Shown here: positions 53,196 to 63,633 of the stretch, piece after piece
How the letters are laid out: every line of letters begins with the position of its first letter
How positions within the stretch are numbered: position 1 is the first letter of the stretch
DNA from: Erythroxylum novogranatense
Lineage: Eukaryota; Streptophyta; Magnoliopsida; Malpighiales; Erythroxylaceae
NCBI GenBank assembly: GCA_029891385.1
Contig: CM057229.1
Span: 3,721,001 to 3,785,000, forward strand
Direction of reading: 5' to 3'
DNA: 64,000 nucleotides
Notes under the pieces: model-generated
What the model saw: the letters and a program-made list of their open reading frames with translations, nothing else
Database searches by the model: none
Told to the model about the DNA's origin: nothing
Translations under genes and position numbers: made by a program

Positions 53196-55342
53196 ATGTT
53201 GACGGCCAGCTCCAGAAGTATGGTAGAGGGTGTTGAAGAAATATCTACAAGAGAAAGGAAAGATGGGCTGGTTGTGGAGGCGCCGCCGAAAAATGAATCA
53301 ACGATGACCGTGGGGGAGTTGAATCGGTCAGTGCTTAGGTATGGCATCCGCCGTCACAGGGACCCGGTATACAGGGAAAGAAGCGAATCCTGGCAAGCTA
53401 TGGTGGATATTTCGCCGTTTCCGAAAGTTTTTTCACGATCGGTGGTATGAGGCTTCCTATGTTCGATCGTCGGCGAGGTGTCTTGTGACCTATCGGCTAA
53501 TCCGAGGCGATTCCTCGAGCAGTGGAGGTTTATCAGCGGTTTGGCCTTCTTTGTGCCATCGGTTCGGTGCCTTCCTTCGATCGGCATCCTACGTCACTTT
53601 TTGAGGATGGGCTAAAGTCCGAGCTCTGGGGCCGGGGTACCTTCTCTGATGTACAGAGAAGCCAAGTATCGCCCGGCGTGAACACCTTCAAAGGTCTCCT
53701 CTTGGCGGACGAAGTATTTCTTCGTGAAAGCCCCAGGATCTTTCTTCGAGTCCCGGCCATGGAGGTATCCTTTGGCCATGCAGTGGAATGACACGTCGGC
53801 GTGTCCTTGAAGAAGAGTGGGTTGTGGTGGCCGCATTAAAGAGCTCGGCCGTCTGATTTTGCTCACTGTCTGGGCTATTCGTGGGGTCTCGACCAATTCT
53901 TTTCTTATCGACCCCCCGCCACAGATTAGCGAGCTAGGAGAGGAAACCGCCCCTTCTAGTTGGGCCCTCGTGGTCGGATTACTTGTTGCCTTTTTTATTT
54001 TTGGCTTCTTTTTCTGACTTGTCTTGTTGCTGTGCAACCATGGTGAGATAGAGGATTTTCTTTGTGCGGCCGCTCCCCAAAATCAAAGAAGCGAGCCACG
54101 GGAAGAAGAAGAGGAAAGAGGTGGAGACCGGTGAAGGCTCGCTCCATTGTTGGAGCTCGGTCATCTGCATCGTCATGGTCCCTCCGCTGCGAAGATCGCC
54201 CTCTTCTTGGCGGCGTTGCCGATCGTGCCGGCTACTTGGTAAGCGGTCTGATCGAGGAGGAGGAGGAAATAGAGCCTCTCTTAAGAGGAAGAGGTTGAGA
54301 AAGCTTAGCGTCTGCCGTCCGCCCGCCAAGTCGAGCGATGAGAGGAAGGAGAAGAAAGGCAAAGGGCGAGGACGGCGACTAATACGAGGCGGTGGGAGTC
54401 TTGCGATCAAGCCGTATCTTGTCTCGATCGGGGACCTTGCAGTGTCCCGACACATTGACGAAATGATTGTTCCTCCTGTAGATGAGCGAATCATGGACAG
54501 GAAGAGTAACTCGGAGTTAGGATCTCAGCTCATTCGCTGCAGCGTACGGAGTGCAATGATGACCTTCGGGGTGGTGCAGCGCCTGGAGGCTCTGGACCGG
54601 GAATTCCAGGACCTCCACGAGCAGGTGAAAGCTTTGAAGGACGAGCTTTCGGGGGTGACGGAGGACAGAGATCTCTTACGGGCTCAGAACTCTTCCTTGG
54701 AGGAGGAGAAGGGATCTCGGAAGGAAGCAATGAGTGCTTTGGAGGCTCAGCTTGCTACGGGGGAAGAGGAGAGGACCAGGGCGATAGTGGCGAAGGTCGA
54801 GCTGGTCAAGGTGTGCGAGGCCTTGGAGAAGAAAATGGAGTCGGAGAGGAAGCTTAAAGAAAAGTTCCTCCAAGACTGTCATGCAGCGGTGGAGGATAGG
54901 CACAGGACCGAGGAGGTGTTGAGGAAGCTGCGATGCTCTGTTAAGAGGCAAAGAATCGAGGCGATCAAGCGGTGGAAGAGAAGAAATCTGAACGCGGAAT
55001 GCCTAGAGCTCGCTCATGACGTAACCCTTCGATCTGAAAAGGTGCCATGAGGTTCACTTCCCTAAGGGGTCTGAGCGGCCTTCATTCAAAGGTTATGCCG
55101 AGCCGCTGCTTCCTACTCTCGGCCTTTCGTTGGAGGGAATCAAGGAGAGGGCCGCGGGGGAGCGGACCGTTATTCCGGACGAGGAGTTGGATCTTAACTC
55201 CGAAGGGGAAGGGCTTCCTCATGAGGATATTCCTCCGACTGATCCTTTAGGCCCTGTTCCTGCCCCGACTGCTCCGCCTGCTTTTGAGGCTTCCCCTGTG
55301 CGTCCACCGACTTCCGAAGCTTCTCTTTCTGTAAAATTCTAG
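53196..55342 (+). pseudogene. Antisense coiled-coil ORF region of the Tat-like element
   Basis: These plus-strand frames run opposite to pol, between the 3' LTR and the tandem array. 53196-53450 starts MLTASSRSMVEGVEE. 53522-53791 contains EVYQRFGLLCAIGSVPSFDRHP. 54064-55050 (328 aa) ends in a clear coiled coil (RLEALDREFQDLHEQVKALK to about residue 310), and 55130-55342 is acidic and Pro-rich with DEELDLNSEGEG. The order (N-terminal fold, basic linker, coiled coil, acidic tail) resembles the additional antisense ORF of Tat/Retand-type elements, a protein of unknown function. The pieces lie in different frames, so either introns or frameshifts separate them. I treat it as broken. Confidence 0.6.
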
Positions 55343-55541
55343 AGCTCACCTGGTCGAGCTTGTGGCCAGGGCAAATTCAAATTAATGCAATCTTTATTTT
55401 TGCTTCATTTTTCTGAAGTCATTTTTCGAATTTATGTTCTTTACTTTCGATGTATAGTAGAGTTTGATGAAGTTGCTCATAGTCAACCGGCTTCGAGGTC
55501 GACTTGTAGTAGAGTCCGAATCGAGGTCCCAATGATCTCGT

Positions 55542-56590
55542 CTTGGCGACCGATCGACCGTAGTCGATCTATGTCGAGGCCGAGCTATGGTCCCAAGGAT
55601 CTTGTCTTGGCGACCGATCGACCGTAGTCGATCTATGTCGAGGTCGAGCTATGGTCCCAAGGATCTTGTCTTGGCGACCGATCGATCGTAGTCGATCTAT
55701 GTCGAGGCGAGCTATGGTCCCAAGGATCTTGTCTTGGCGGTGATCGGTATAGTCGATTTATGTCGGCGAGATATGGTCCCGGATCTTATCTTGGCAACCG
55801 ATCGACCGTGGTTGATCTATGTCGGTAGAGCTATGGTCCCAGGATCTTGTCTTGGCGACCGATCGGCCGTAGTCGATCTATGTCGAAGAGCTATGGTCCC
55901 AAGGATCTTGTCTTGGCGACCGATCGGCCGTAGTCGATCTATGTCGGCCGAGCTATGGTCCCAAGGATCTTGTCTTGGCGGTGATCGTATGGTCGATTTA
56001 TGTCGAGGCGAGATATGGTCCCAGGATCTTATCTTGGCCGTCGTCCGTAGTTGATCTATGTCGGTAGAGCTATGGTCCCAGGATCTTGTCTTGGCGGCCG
56101 TCGATCGTGGTCGATCTATGTCGAGAGAGCTATGGTCCCAGGATCTTGTCTTGGCGACCGATCGACCGTAGTCGATCTATGTCGGTAGAGCTATTGTCCC
56201 GAGGATCTTGTCTTGGCGGCCGATCGACCATAGTCGATCTATGTCGAGCCGAGCGAGGTCCCAGGATCTTGTCTTGACGACTGACGGACCGTAGTCGATC
56301 TATTGAGATGCGGCGAGGTCCCAAGGATCTTGTCTTGGCGACTTGACCGACCGTAGTCGATCTATTGAGATCTGCGGCGAGGTCCCAAGGATCTTGTCTT
56401 GGCGACACGACCGACCGTAGTCTATCTATTGAGATACCGAGCGAGGGTCCCAAGGATCTTGTCTTGGCGACACGACCGACCGTAGTCGATCTATTGAGAT
56501 GCCGAGCGAGGGTCCCAAGGATCTTGTCTTGGCGACCCGACCGACCGTAGTCGATCTATTGAGATGCCGAGCGATGGCAAGCGATGGCTG
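55542..56590. repeat. Tandem array, ~17 units of roughly 57-65 bp, in the Tat-like element
   Basis: The word CTTGGCG (or a near match) recurs at 55542, 55606, 55670, 55733, 55790, 55851, 55912, 55974, 56033, 56090, 56150, 56212, 56273, 56334, about 56399, 56463 and 56528. Each unit has a GATCGACCGTAGTCGATCTA-like near-palindrome and GGTCCCAAGGATCTTGT. Units up to 56220 carry TATGTCGAGGCCGAGCTATGG. Units from about 56290 carry TATTGAGATGCCGAGCGAGG, forming a second subfamily. ORFs over it (mostly Arg, Ser, Asp, Leu) are artefacts of the repeat. Confidence 0.95.
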
Positions 56591-57084
56591 ATTGGATTTT
56601 CTGCTATTTGCCACATAATGAAGTTTTTTATCGCTAAGAAATCTGAAAACCTCTTTATTGATGAAAATGAGGGCGTGGGCCGTTAAAAAACATGTCTGGC
56701 AGGGACAGGAAAAAGGTTCCCACGTGTTGTATACAAAAGCGGTAATAAGCAAAGATTAACTAAAATAAAACTTATCTATTGGTAGAACGTCTTCAAGTTT
56801 CGAGAGTTCCAAGGCCTTGGTAGAACCTTCCCTTTCGCATCGCGTAGGATGTAAGAGCCATGTCCGGCTTGCTTAATCACTTGATAGGATCCTTCCCACG
56901 CCTGTCCGAGCTTTCCAGGATGCTTCCTAGCCGCTTTTTACCGGATGGCTTCTGAACGAGCGGCTGCCCTTTCTCTGACTTCATTGAGGAGAACGAGTTC
57001 CGCTCTGCGGGCTTCATTATTCCGTTCTTCGTCGTAGCTCGACACCCTTTGGTTGTGCAAGACCACTTCTACGGGGACTAAGGC

Positions 57085-58347
57085 TTACGCCCGAAGGTCA
57101 TCTGAGCGGTGTTTCCCCACAAGCCGTTTGGTGTGGTCTGTATGCCCTGACACTTCGTCAAGCTCTTCTACCCAAGTCTTTCGTCCGTCTAGGCGCTTCT
57201 TAAGAACACTCATTATCTTTTTGCTTGTGTTTTCCGCGAGACCGTTGCTTTGAGGGTGGGCTACTGAGGTCAACTGTAGCCTTATCTTTAGTCGGTCGCA
57301 GAAATCTCTGAACTTATCGTTATCGAATTGTCGACCATTGTCCGTAACTAGCACCATAGGTATCCCGAAGCGACATAATATATTTTTCTTTACAAAACTT
57401 TCCACCTTCCCTTCGGTGATTGTAGCGACCGCCTCTGCTTCTATCCATTTAGTGAAGTACTCCACTGCCACTATCAGGAACTTCTTCTGTCCGGGACCGA
57501 GAGGGAAAGACCCTAGTATATCCATTCCCCATTGAGCGAAAGGAATAGGATGACTTACGATTTGCATCCTCTCGGTTGGCTGGTGAGATAGACTGTTATT
57601 CTTCTGACAAACCTCACATCGGTCAACCTTCTCTTGGCAGTCCTTTTTCATTGTCGGCCAATAATATCCCTGTCTGATCAGCCTATGGGCTAACATTCTG
57701 CCTCCTACGTGGTTGTCACACATCCCTTCGTGGACTTCAGCCATTGCTTGCTCGGCTTCTTCTTCATTCAAGCATCGCAGTAGCGGCCAGTCATAAGATC
57801 GCTTGTATAGGGCACCGTTAATGACCGTATATTCGGCCGCCTTTATTCTCAGTTTCTTGGCCTCCGATTCTTCTTCTGGCTGTGTTACCTCTAAAAGGTA
57901 CTGTGTGATCGATTCCGTCCAACTCGATCGATCGGTACTTACGTCGAGAACTTCCTTGACTTTCTGAATGCTAGACCGGTCTAGTCGTTCGACCAGAACA
58001 TTGTTTATGGCATCGCAGTCGGAAGCCATTTTGGAGAGCGCATTCGCTTTGGCATTTTGAGCTCGTTCTATCCTGCTAATCGAGTACTGTTCGAAATTGC
58101 TTAACTCCTGCTTTACCAGCTCCAGGTACTTGATCATGCTGTTTCCCTTTGCTTCGTACTGTCCAGTAACTTGGCCAACAACTACTTGGCTATCGCTGTA
58201 CACCTTGAGATGTTTTATTTCCATTTCCTTAGCCAATTGGTGGTCGGCTATCATAACCTCATACTTTGCCTCGTTATTAGAGGCCTTGAATTCCAACCGA
58301 AGGGCGTACTCCACCTCTTCTTCTATATGTGGGTCGATTAATACCAC
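57085..58347 (-). CDS. pol: Tat-type second RNase H and integrase (open frame, 420 aa)
   Basis: This is the C-terminal part of the gypsy polyprotein, open over 420 aa. Residues 1-110 form the archaeal-type RNase H typical of Tat elements (ASNNEAKYEVMIADHQLAKEM, LKVYSDSQVVVGQV, NAKANALSKMAS). About residues 195-255 hold the HHCC zinc finger (HEGMCDNHVGGRM...CQEKVDRCEVCQ). The integrase core follows, with Asp in WGMDILGSFP, Asp in VLVTDNGRQF and Glu in SNGLAE, so the catalytic triad is kept. After TWVEELDEV the sequence departs from the family pattern (SGHTDHTKRLVGKHRS), probably a frameshift near 57170, so the C-terminus is lost. Upstream RT frames are broken, so no intact polyprotein is made. 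Confidence 0.88.
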   Translation of the reverse strand: MVLIDPHIEEEVEYALRLEFKASNNEAKYEVMIADHQLAKEMEIKHLKVYSDSQVVVGQVTGQYEAKGNSMIKYLELVKQELSNFEQYSISRIERAQNAKANALSKMASDCDAINNVLVERLDRSSIQKVKEVLDVSTDRSSWTESITQYLLEVTQPEEESEAKKLRIKAAEYTVINGALYKRSYDWPLLRCLNEEEAEQAMAEVHEGMCDNHVGGRMLAHRLIRQGYYWPTMKKDCQEKVDRCEVCQKNNSLSHQPTERMQIVSHPIPFAQWGMDILGSFPLGPGQKKFLIVAVEYFTKWIEAEAVATITEGKVESFVKKNILCRFGIPMVLVTDNGRQFDNDKFRDFCDRLKIRLQLTSVAHPQSNGLAENTSKKIMSVLKKRLDGRKTWVEELDEVSGHTDHTKRLVGKHRSDDLRA

Positions 58348-58428
58348 TCCTGCTCCGCATCCTTCAGCGTTGGACGACCCGTCAACGAATAAGCTCCAGG
58401 TAGGGTATTGCTCATCTTGCGAGCTAGG

Positions 58429-59560
58429 CTAGCTCATTTCTGCGATGAAGTCTACCAACACCTGTGCCTTAATGGTCGTCTGAGGTTTGTCTTGTATGTC
58501 GAACTCTCGGTTCTCTACGCACTTTATTAGTCGACCGAAGTTTGAGTTTTGAAGGCCTTTGCTGAGAGGTTGGTCAGTCCATACCTCAATGGTATGACTT
58601 TGGAAGTAGGGTCTTAGCTTCCAGGTTGCCATTATCAAGGAGAGGGCTAGTTTCTCTATAGGCGCATACCTCGTTTCCGGTTCGGTCAACACCTTGCTGA
58701 CGTAGTAGATCGGGTGTTGCTCATTTCCCTCCGATCGAACAAGTATTGCGCTGATTGATCCTTAAATAGCGCGAATATAAAATTAGATTCTCCCCCTCAA
58801 CCGGGCTTTGCAGGATAGGCGGGCTAGACAAGTATTGCTTTAAGTGTTGAAAAGCTTTCTCGCATTCATCCGGCCATTGAAACTGGGTCACATTCGCTTT
58901 CCTTAAAATTTTGAAAAATGGGAGGCATTTGTCTCCCAATCTGGAAACGAACCTGCTTAGAGAGACTATCTGACCGGTCAATATATGTACTTCTTTTAAG
59001 CATTGCGGCGAGGGCATTTGGATGATAGCTTCGATCTTCTCTGGATTAGCCTCAATCTCCCGCTAAGTAATCATGAATCCCAGGAATTTTCCTGATGCCA
59101 CACCGAAGACACACTTTTTCGGATTCAACTTCATCTGAAATCTGTTAAGGGTCTGGAAGACCTCTTTGAGGTCCTCCACGTATTCATGACCGTCTTACTT
59201 TTGACCACCATATCATCTACATAAGCTTGACGGATCGGCCGATATGTTTTTGAAGACCTCCGTGATGGTAGTTGATAAGTGGCCCCGCATTTTCAAGCGA
59301 ATGACATTACTCGGTAACAATCGTGCCTGATGGGTTATGAAGGCGATCTTCTCCTCGTCTTGAGGCTCATCTAAATTTGATGGTAGCAGAAAGCATTCAG
59401 AGTGGCGATTCATGCGGAGGTGGAGTCTACTAGGTGGTCGATCTTTGGTAGAGGAAAGCATTCTTTGGACATGCCTTGTTGGTCGATGAAGTCGATGCAC
59501 ATTCTCCACTTCCGTTTTCTTCTTCACCAACACCACATTGGCAAGCCATTGAGGTACTTG
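58429..59560 (-). pseudogene. pol: Tat-type reverse transcriptase and first RNase H, broken
   Basis: 58692-58429 is the gypsy RNase H end (ETRYAPIEKLALSLIMATWKLRPYF, EVWTDQPLSKGLQ, KAQVLVDFIAE). 59017-58721 is the RT thumb/connection (MPSPQCLKEVHILTGQIVSLSRFVSR, FQWPDECEKAFQHLKQYLSSPPIL). About 59560-59100 contains the RT start (VVLVKKK) and later blocks in shifted frames. At least three frameshifts or stops separate them. The active-site YxDD could only be traced as a degraded DDMVV-like block near 59200-59215. Confidence 0.82.
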
Positions 59561-60227
59561 ACTTCTCGGATGAACCCGCTCTGGCGGTTCTCTATTTCTT
59601 TCTCGATCACCTCACTGCCGTTCCTTGCGGTGCCATCTCTTCTTTTGCCTAGCAAACATAATCTTGTCGAATGCGAGGAATGCGAAGCGACCGTCGAGAA
59701 ATTCAGGCATATCGCTCGGTACCCAGCGAAGACCGACTGTTCTCCACCAGCGATCTGTGATTTCTTTAACGGGTCCTTGAAGCTCGGAACCTAGATTCGT
59801 GAATTTGGAGTCATCGCTTCATCGATCGACCATTGCGTTTCTTGATGGGATTCAATCTTTACATTTCTTCATCGCTCTCACGTCGAGAGCTCGTCAATAC
59901 CACCGCCCGTCTAATGTTTTGTCTACGCTAAATAGCATTCTCTAGAGATTCTCTGTTGACCTCTAACAACACCAACTCCTCGGCGTTGGAAACTTCATCG
60001 CAGTAATAGGTGGAAAGACCACTCGAGGCGTTACGAGTAGCTCGTCCGATAAGCGCATTGTAGGCCCTTGGAACTTCCGACTAGAATTGACACCCTCTCT
60101 ATTTAGCACGGCCTTTGCGAATTTTACTTTTAAGTAGACTCGGCGAGCAGGTGGTGAGGCTCGATTACCCTTTGATTGGTCCTTCCATAGGCGATGGCCG
60201 ATCTTGGTACCTTCATCCTTGAAGGCA

Positions 60228-60782
60228 TCATAATCTGACGGTCGTAAGCGCCGTGTCGATCATTACCCGCTTCACCTCGTTGCCTTCCATGTTCAAATTT
60301 ACGACACGCGCGTCATCATGAGGACAACTTACACCATCAAGGTCAGACCCGTCGAACGGTATCATCCCATCGATCTCTCTCTTTCTTTTGATTGACGAAT
60401 CTTTGTCAACCTTTTTGACATATCTCTTTCTTCCTTTAGCAGTGGATCCCCCCGCTGCGTTTCCACCAAATATCATATTAATGACCCTTACCGGTTGGTC
60501 ATCTTGTTGCCCGACATTCTTGTCGCCTCGGGCCCTGGATCGACCTCTTACTTCACGACGGTCATCTGCATTGGCGTTCTGCCGTGCGGACGGCTGCTGT
60601 TGTGCCGGTTGAGATTGTAAAATCTGGCGAATCAACAGATCAGCCGCTTCCTCAATCTGCCTTTGGGTAAGAGTGGCATGTACTGGCGGAGGAGGATCTG
60701 CGTCCAATTGGTGTTGGAGATTCGGGCACATATTGGGTGCAGCGTTATCCTCCAAAGCTACGCTCTGTTCTTTTTGTTCCAA
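60228..60782 (-). pseudogene. gag-pro: gag linker and protease remnant of the Tat-like element
   Basis: The 184-aa frame starts MEQKEQSVALEDNAAPN, then has an Arg/Asp-rich linker (DDRREVRGRSRARGD) and INMIFGG...DGMIPFDGSDLDGVSCPHDDARVVNL, the Tat region before the protease. It ends at VMIDTA, where the catalytic DTG motif would be expected, and then runs out of frame. The central gag (capsid) part is missing, since only ~185 aa precede the protease and the leader to the LTR is ~200 bp. This explains why the element is probably non-autonomous. Confidence 0.75.
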
Positions 60783-60985
60783 TCTTGAGGTTGTGGTTGA
60801 TCATTGAATGCGAAAATCTATCGGGGAGAGATGATCTTGTGGTGGCGGGATCGCGGTGGCCGTAAACCTACCCTTTATAGCAAGGTGAGCATGACGGTAG
60901 CTTCATCGAGGTTAGCTACTGCGCTTTGGTGATCTGTGTGTTTGGACGTGGTGCTTACGATGTAAGCCTACTGATGGTAGCCGAT

Positions 60986-61322
60986 TGGTTCTGCGGATTC
61001 TATTTGGCTATGCGTTGCCGTTTGGATCCATGAGTCGGTTGCTTCACGTCGAGTTTGATGTGGAGTTCTGCAAAACAAAGAAAGCACGTCGGGGTTGTGT
61101 CCGATTAGCCTCCAAGCGCTTCGAGTTAGTCTTTTGGTGAAGGTGAGATCATTGTAAGTAGAAAAATTAGGGTTATGATTGTTCGTACCTTTGTTATGGT
61201 AGAATTGTGACTTATATATGAAGCGATAAATAGGTTTAAGTCTTGGCGTAATGCGTAGGAGTCTCTCACTCATAAATGGGCCGTGGATCGTGGTAGTCTG
61301 AACCTATCTGATCGACCGACCA
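60986..61322 (-). repeat. 5' LTR of the Tat-like element (337 bp)
   Basis: Pairs with 52032-52380, with the same TGGT/ACCA termini, and is followed by the ATTAG duplication at 61323-61327. Divergence between the two LTRs is visible and includes several indels, so the insertion is not very recent. The frame at 60968-61273 is incidental. Confidence 0.93.
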
Positions 61323-61396
61323 ATTAGAATTATTAAAACAAGTTAAAATTTAAATTCAGATAATGGGTTTAAGAATATCCCCTCAAATCTTCTATA

Positions 61397-61535
61397 CCAA
61401 CAATCTTTATTGAACTCTATCTCAGTTTATCTTAATCATTTATATATCTCAGTTTATCCTGGCCATCTATTTATGTAATATCTATATATATAAATGGTTA
61501 AGATAGATTAAGATAAAATTGGGCTAGAATTGTTA
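61397..61535. repeat. Small foldback (MITE-like) element, ~140 bp
   Basis: The left arm CAACAATC...TTATCTTAATCATTTATATAT is matched in inverse by the right arm ending ...TAAGATAAAATTGGGCTAGAATTGTTAG. The arms are ~55 bp and imperfect, around a short centre. No clear target duplication. Confidence 0.5.
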
Positions 61536-63560
61536 GCACATAAGATCACCTCCCCAAGAATATCTGTATTCAATAATGTAAAGATTGTCATCTACTGAGA
61601 TGCTTATGCCTGCGTTGGTCAGTTGGCGCTTCTTTTGAGGTCTCACCGTGTCAGTGTTAGGTGTTGCCTCAGTCAATCTCCAATTATTACGAGCGGGAAA
61701 TTTTTGTACTAGTGGGCGACGTCGTTTTAATCACGCAAGAAGCCGCAAAAATGGAAGACGTCATCAGAACCAAGAAGCGAATAATGGAGCACTGGAAATT
61801 TTCCACGACAGCCAGCAGAAGTCCAGACTTCAGAGTCAGACTGTCGTATCTTGTCTTTACTTCTGCATCACAAGTGCTATATGGCGATGTCAAGCTTTTT
61901 TTTTTTTTAATTATATTAAATATCTCAATTTAGTTGGACTAATCCTAATCTCTTAAAACCTCATTTCAAGAGCTCTAAAAGGGGTAAACTTGAAAACCCC
62001 AAGATCCCTAGGTTCGATGTCGCATCTGACTTTTGCGTCTGAAGAATCTTAGCATCTTGATTGTTCGGTGATGATTGATCGTTAGCATCTCCTTTCTTTC
62101 AAAGATCAGGTTTAATAAACTTTCGGGTTCACTAGTAGCTCCATTTCCTTCTTAGCTAAAGCGAGGCGTTTGTAATTGATCCGTCGAGGCGTGTCCAGGA
62201 GGGTAGAGGATCATCAATAAGAATAATCTTATTCTCCTGTTATCGTGACTCAAACTCAATACTCACGAAAGGAGGCGCTAAATGAAACTTTGTGCTCAAA
62301 TCACTCCTATTTGTCGTCAAGCTCTCTTGTTATGCAATGAAAACACAGCACTTTTCATTTACAATACAAAATTATATTATCACTTAGCTTATATTATCAC
62401 TTAGCTTGCTCATGCACTATTTTAAGCTGATAATGATTTAGACTTGAATGGTGGCACTTGAAACTATTTCATTATTAATCATATTGTTCCTTACGATCTC
62501 AAGCGACACTTGACTCACAAACGGTAATAAAAATGAGGATAAGGATAAATATAATAATAAATAAAAATAAATATAATCATTATAATTATGATGGTCGGTT
62601 AAGATGAAGAAATGATTATCATTATCATTGGTAAATGTCAGTTTGTTAAAAAATTGAAAAATAAAAATTGATTAAATTTTGTTTTATATCAAAATTTAAA
62701 TATATTTTAATTGATTATCTTTAATTTATGTACCTAATTTAAAATGACAAAATGTTTAAAAAGTTTATTACAATTTTCTTTTCAATAGTTCTTGAAGAAA
62801 AAATACTTGCCCTAACATATCATTAGTTATATAATATATTTAAAATATAGTTTAATCACCTAAAATATTTTACAATTCATCAACATAATCATAATATTCA
62901 CCATTTCATTGCTATAGTAAAATCAAGTAAAATAGTTTAATATAATTTAGATTCTTATGATAATACAAATGGTGTTATATTTTAAGTAATTAATGAATAA
63001 TATTTTAATTAATTAAATTTTAATTAATTATATTATAATTATCTAATTAATTAATTACATCTTAATAATATTTTAATTAATTAATAATATTTATCTTAAT
63101 TAATTACATCTTAATTACATTTTAATTAATTAATTAGATTTTGTTTTAATTAATTAATTAATTATATTTTATATTTTAATTAATTACATTTTAATTATAT
63201 TTTAAATATATTTAATTAAAAATAATAATATTTATAGAAATCAAAATTATTCCTTAACTATTCAATCAAATTTATTTCTTACGGAGGATTACCTAAAATA
63301 AATTATAAAAATTTCAATCAATCAATCAATCAATCGTAACGAATATCATTCCTTTCTCACTAATTTGTTCTCAACACCTTAACCAAGACTTCCTTGATAT
63401 AAGGGACAAAATCTTCTATCTAATATTACTTTATCTTATTTTATCTTATAAAATTTTAAATATTTATTTTATAAAACTTACATAAAATTTATATGAGTTT
63501 ACATAAATAAATGAGTAAGAATCAGACACGTTCTTATTGGACAGGGACATGGACTCTTGA
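61536..63560. other. AT-rich spacer upstream of the UGT gene
   Basis: No supported gene. Short frames at 61648-61956 have no domain. A 20-bp word (TATATTATCACTTAGCTTG-like) is doubled near 62370-62408. From 62,990 to 63,240 the DNA is a dense run of TTAATTAA words, and (AATC)n occurs near 63,315. The last few hundred bases are the UGT promoter. Confidence 0.5.
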
Positions 63561-63567
63561 TATAAAC
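63561..63567 (+). promoter_or_regulatory. TATA box of the UGT gene
   Basis: TATAAAC lies 73 bp upstream of the ATG, in a pyrimidine-rich context. This spacing is typical of a plant core promoter with a ~40-nt leader. Confidence 0.65.
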
Positions 63568-63633
63568 CCTCTTCCCGTCTTCGTAGCACCACAACAATAT
63601 CACAAAAGCTCACAGATTTGAGTTTCAGAAAAG

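Larger units (their letters stand above)
52032..61322 (-). mobile_element. Complete Tat/Retand-like Ty3/gypsy LTR retrotransposon (9,291 bp)
   Basis: The borders are exact. LTRs run TGGT...ACCA (52032-52380 and 60986-61322), flanked by ATTAG at 52027-52031 and 61323-61327. The polypurine tract at 52381 on (minus strand GAGTAGGGGGCTTA) puts the 3' LTR on the left. Leftward order is 5' LTR, short leader, gag/protease remnant, RT, RNase H, second (archaeal-type) RNase H, integrase, a 17-unit tandem array, and an ORF region on the opposite strand. The additional RNase H plus the long 3' region with an antisense ORF is the Tat pattern. The core of gag is missing and the protease motif is damaged, so it could move only with help from a relative. 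Confidence 0.93.

Noticed and set aside
55385..56550. ORFs with repeated DLCRR / SWRPIDRSRSMS-like peptides on both strands
   Set aside because: They are produced by the tandem array in the Tat-like element; unit length drift changes the frame.
61648..61956. Overlapping ORFs of 90-102 aa as a gene
   Set aside because: No domain and a poly-T run at the end; probably chance.
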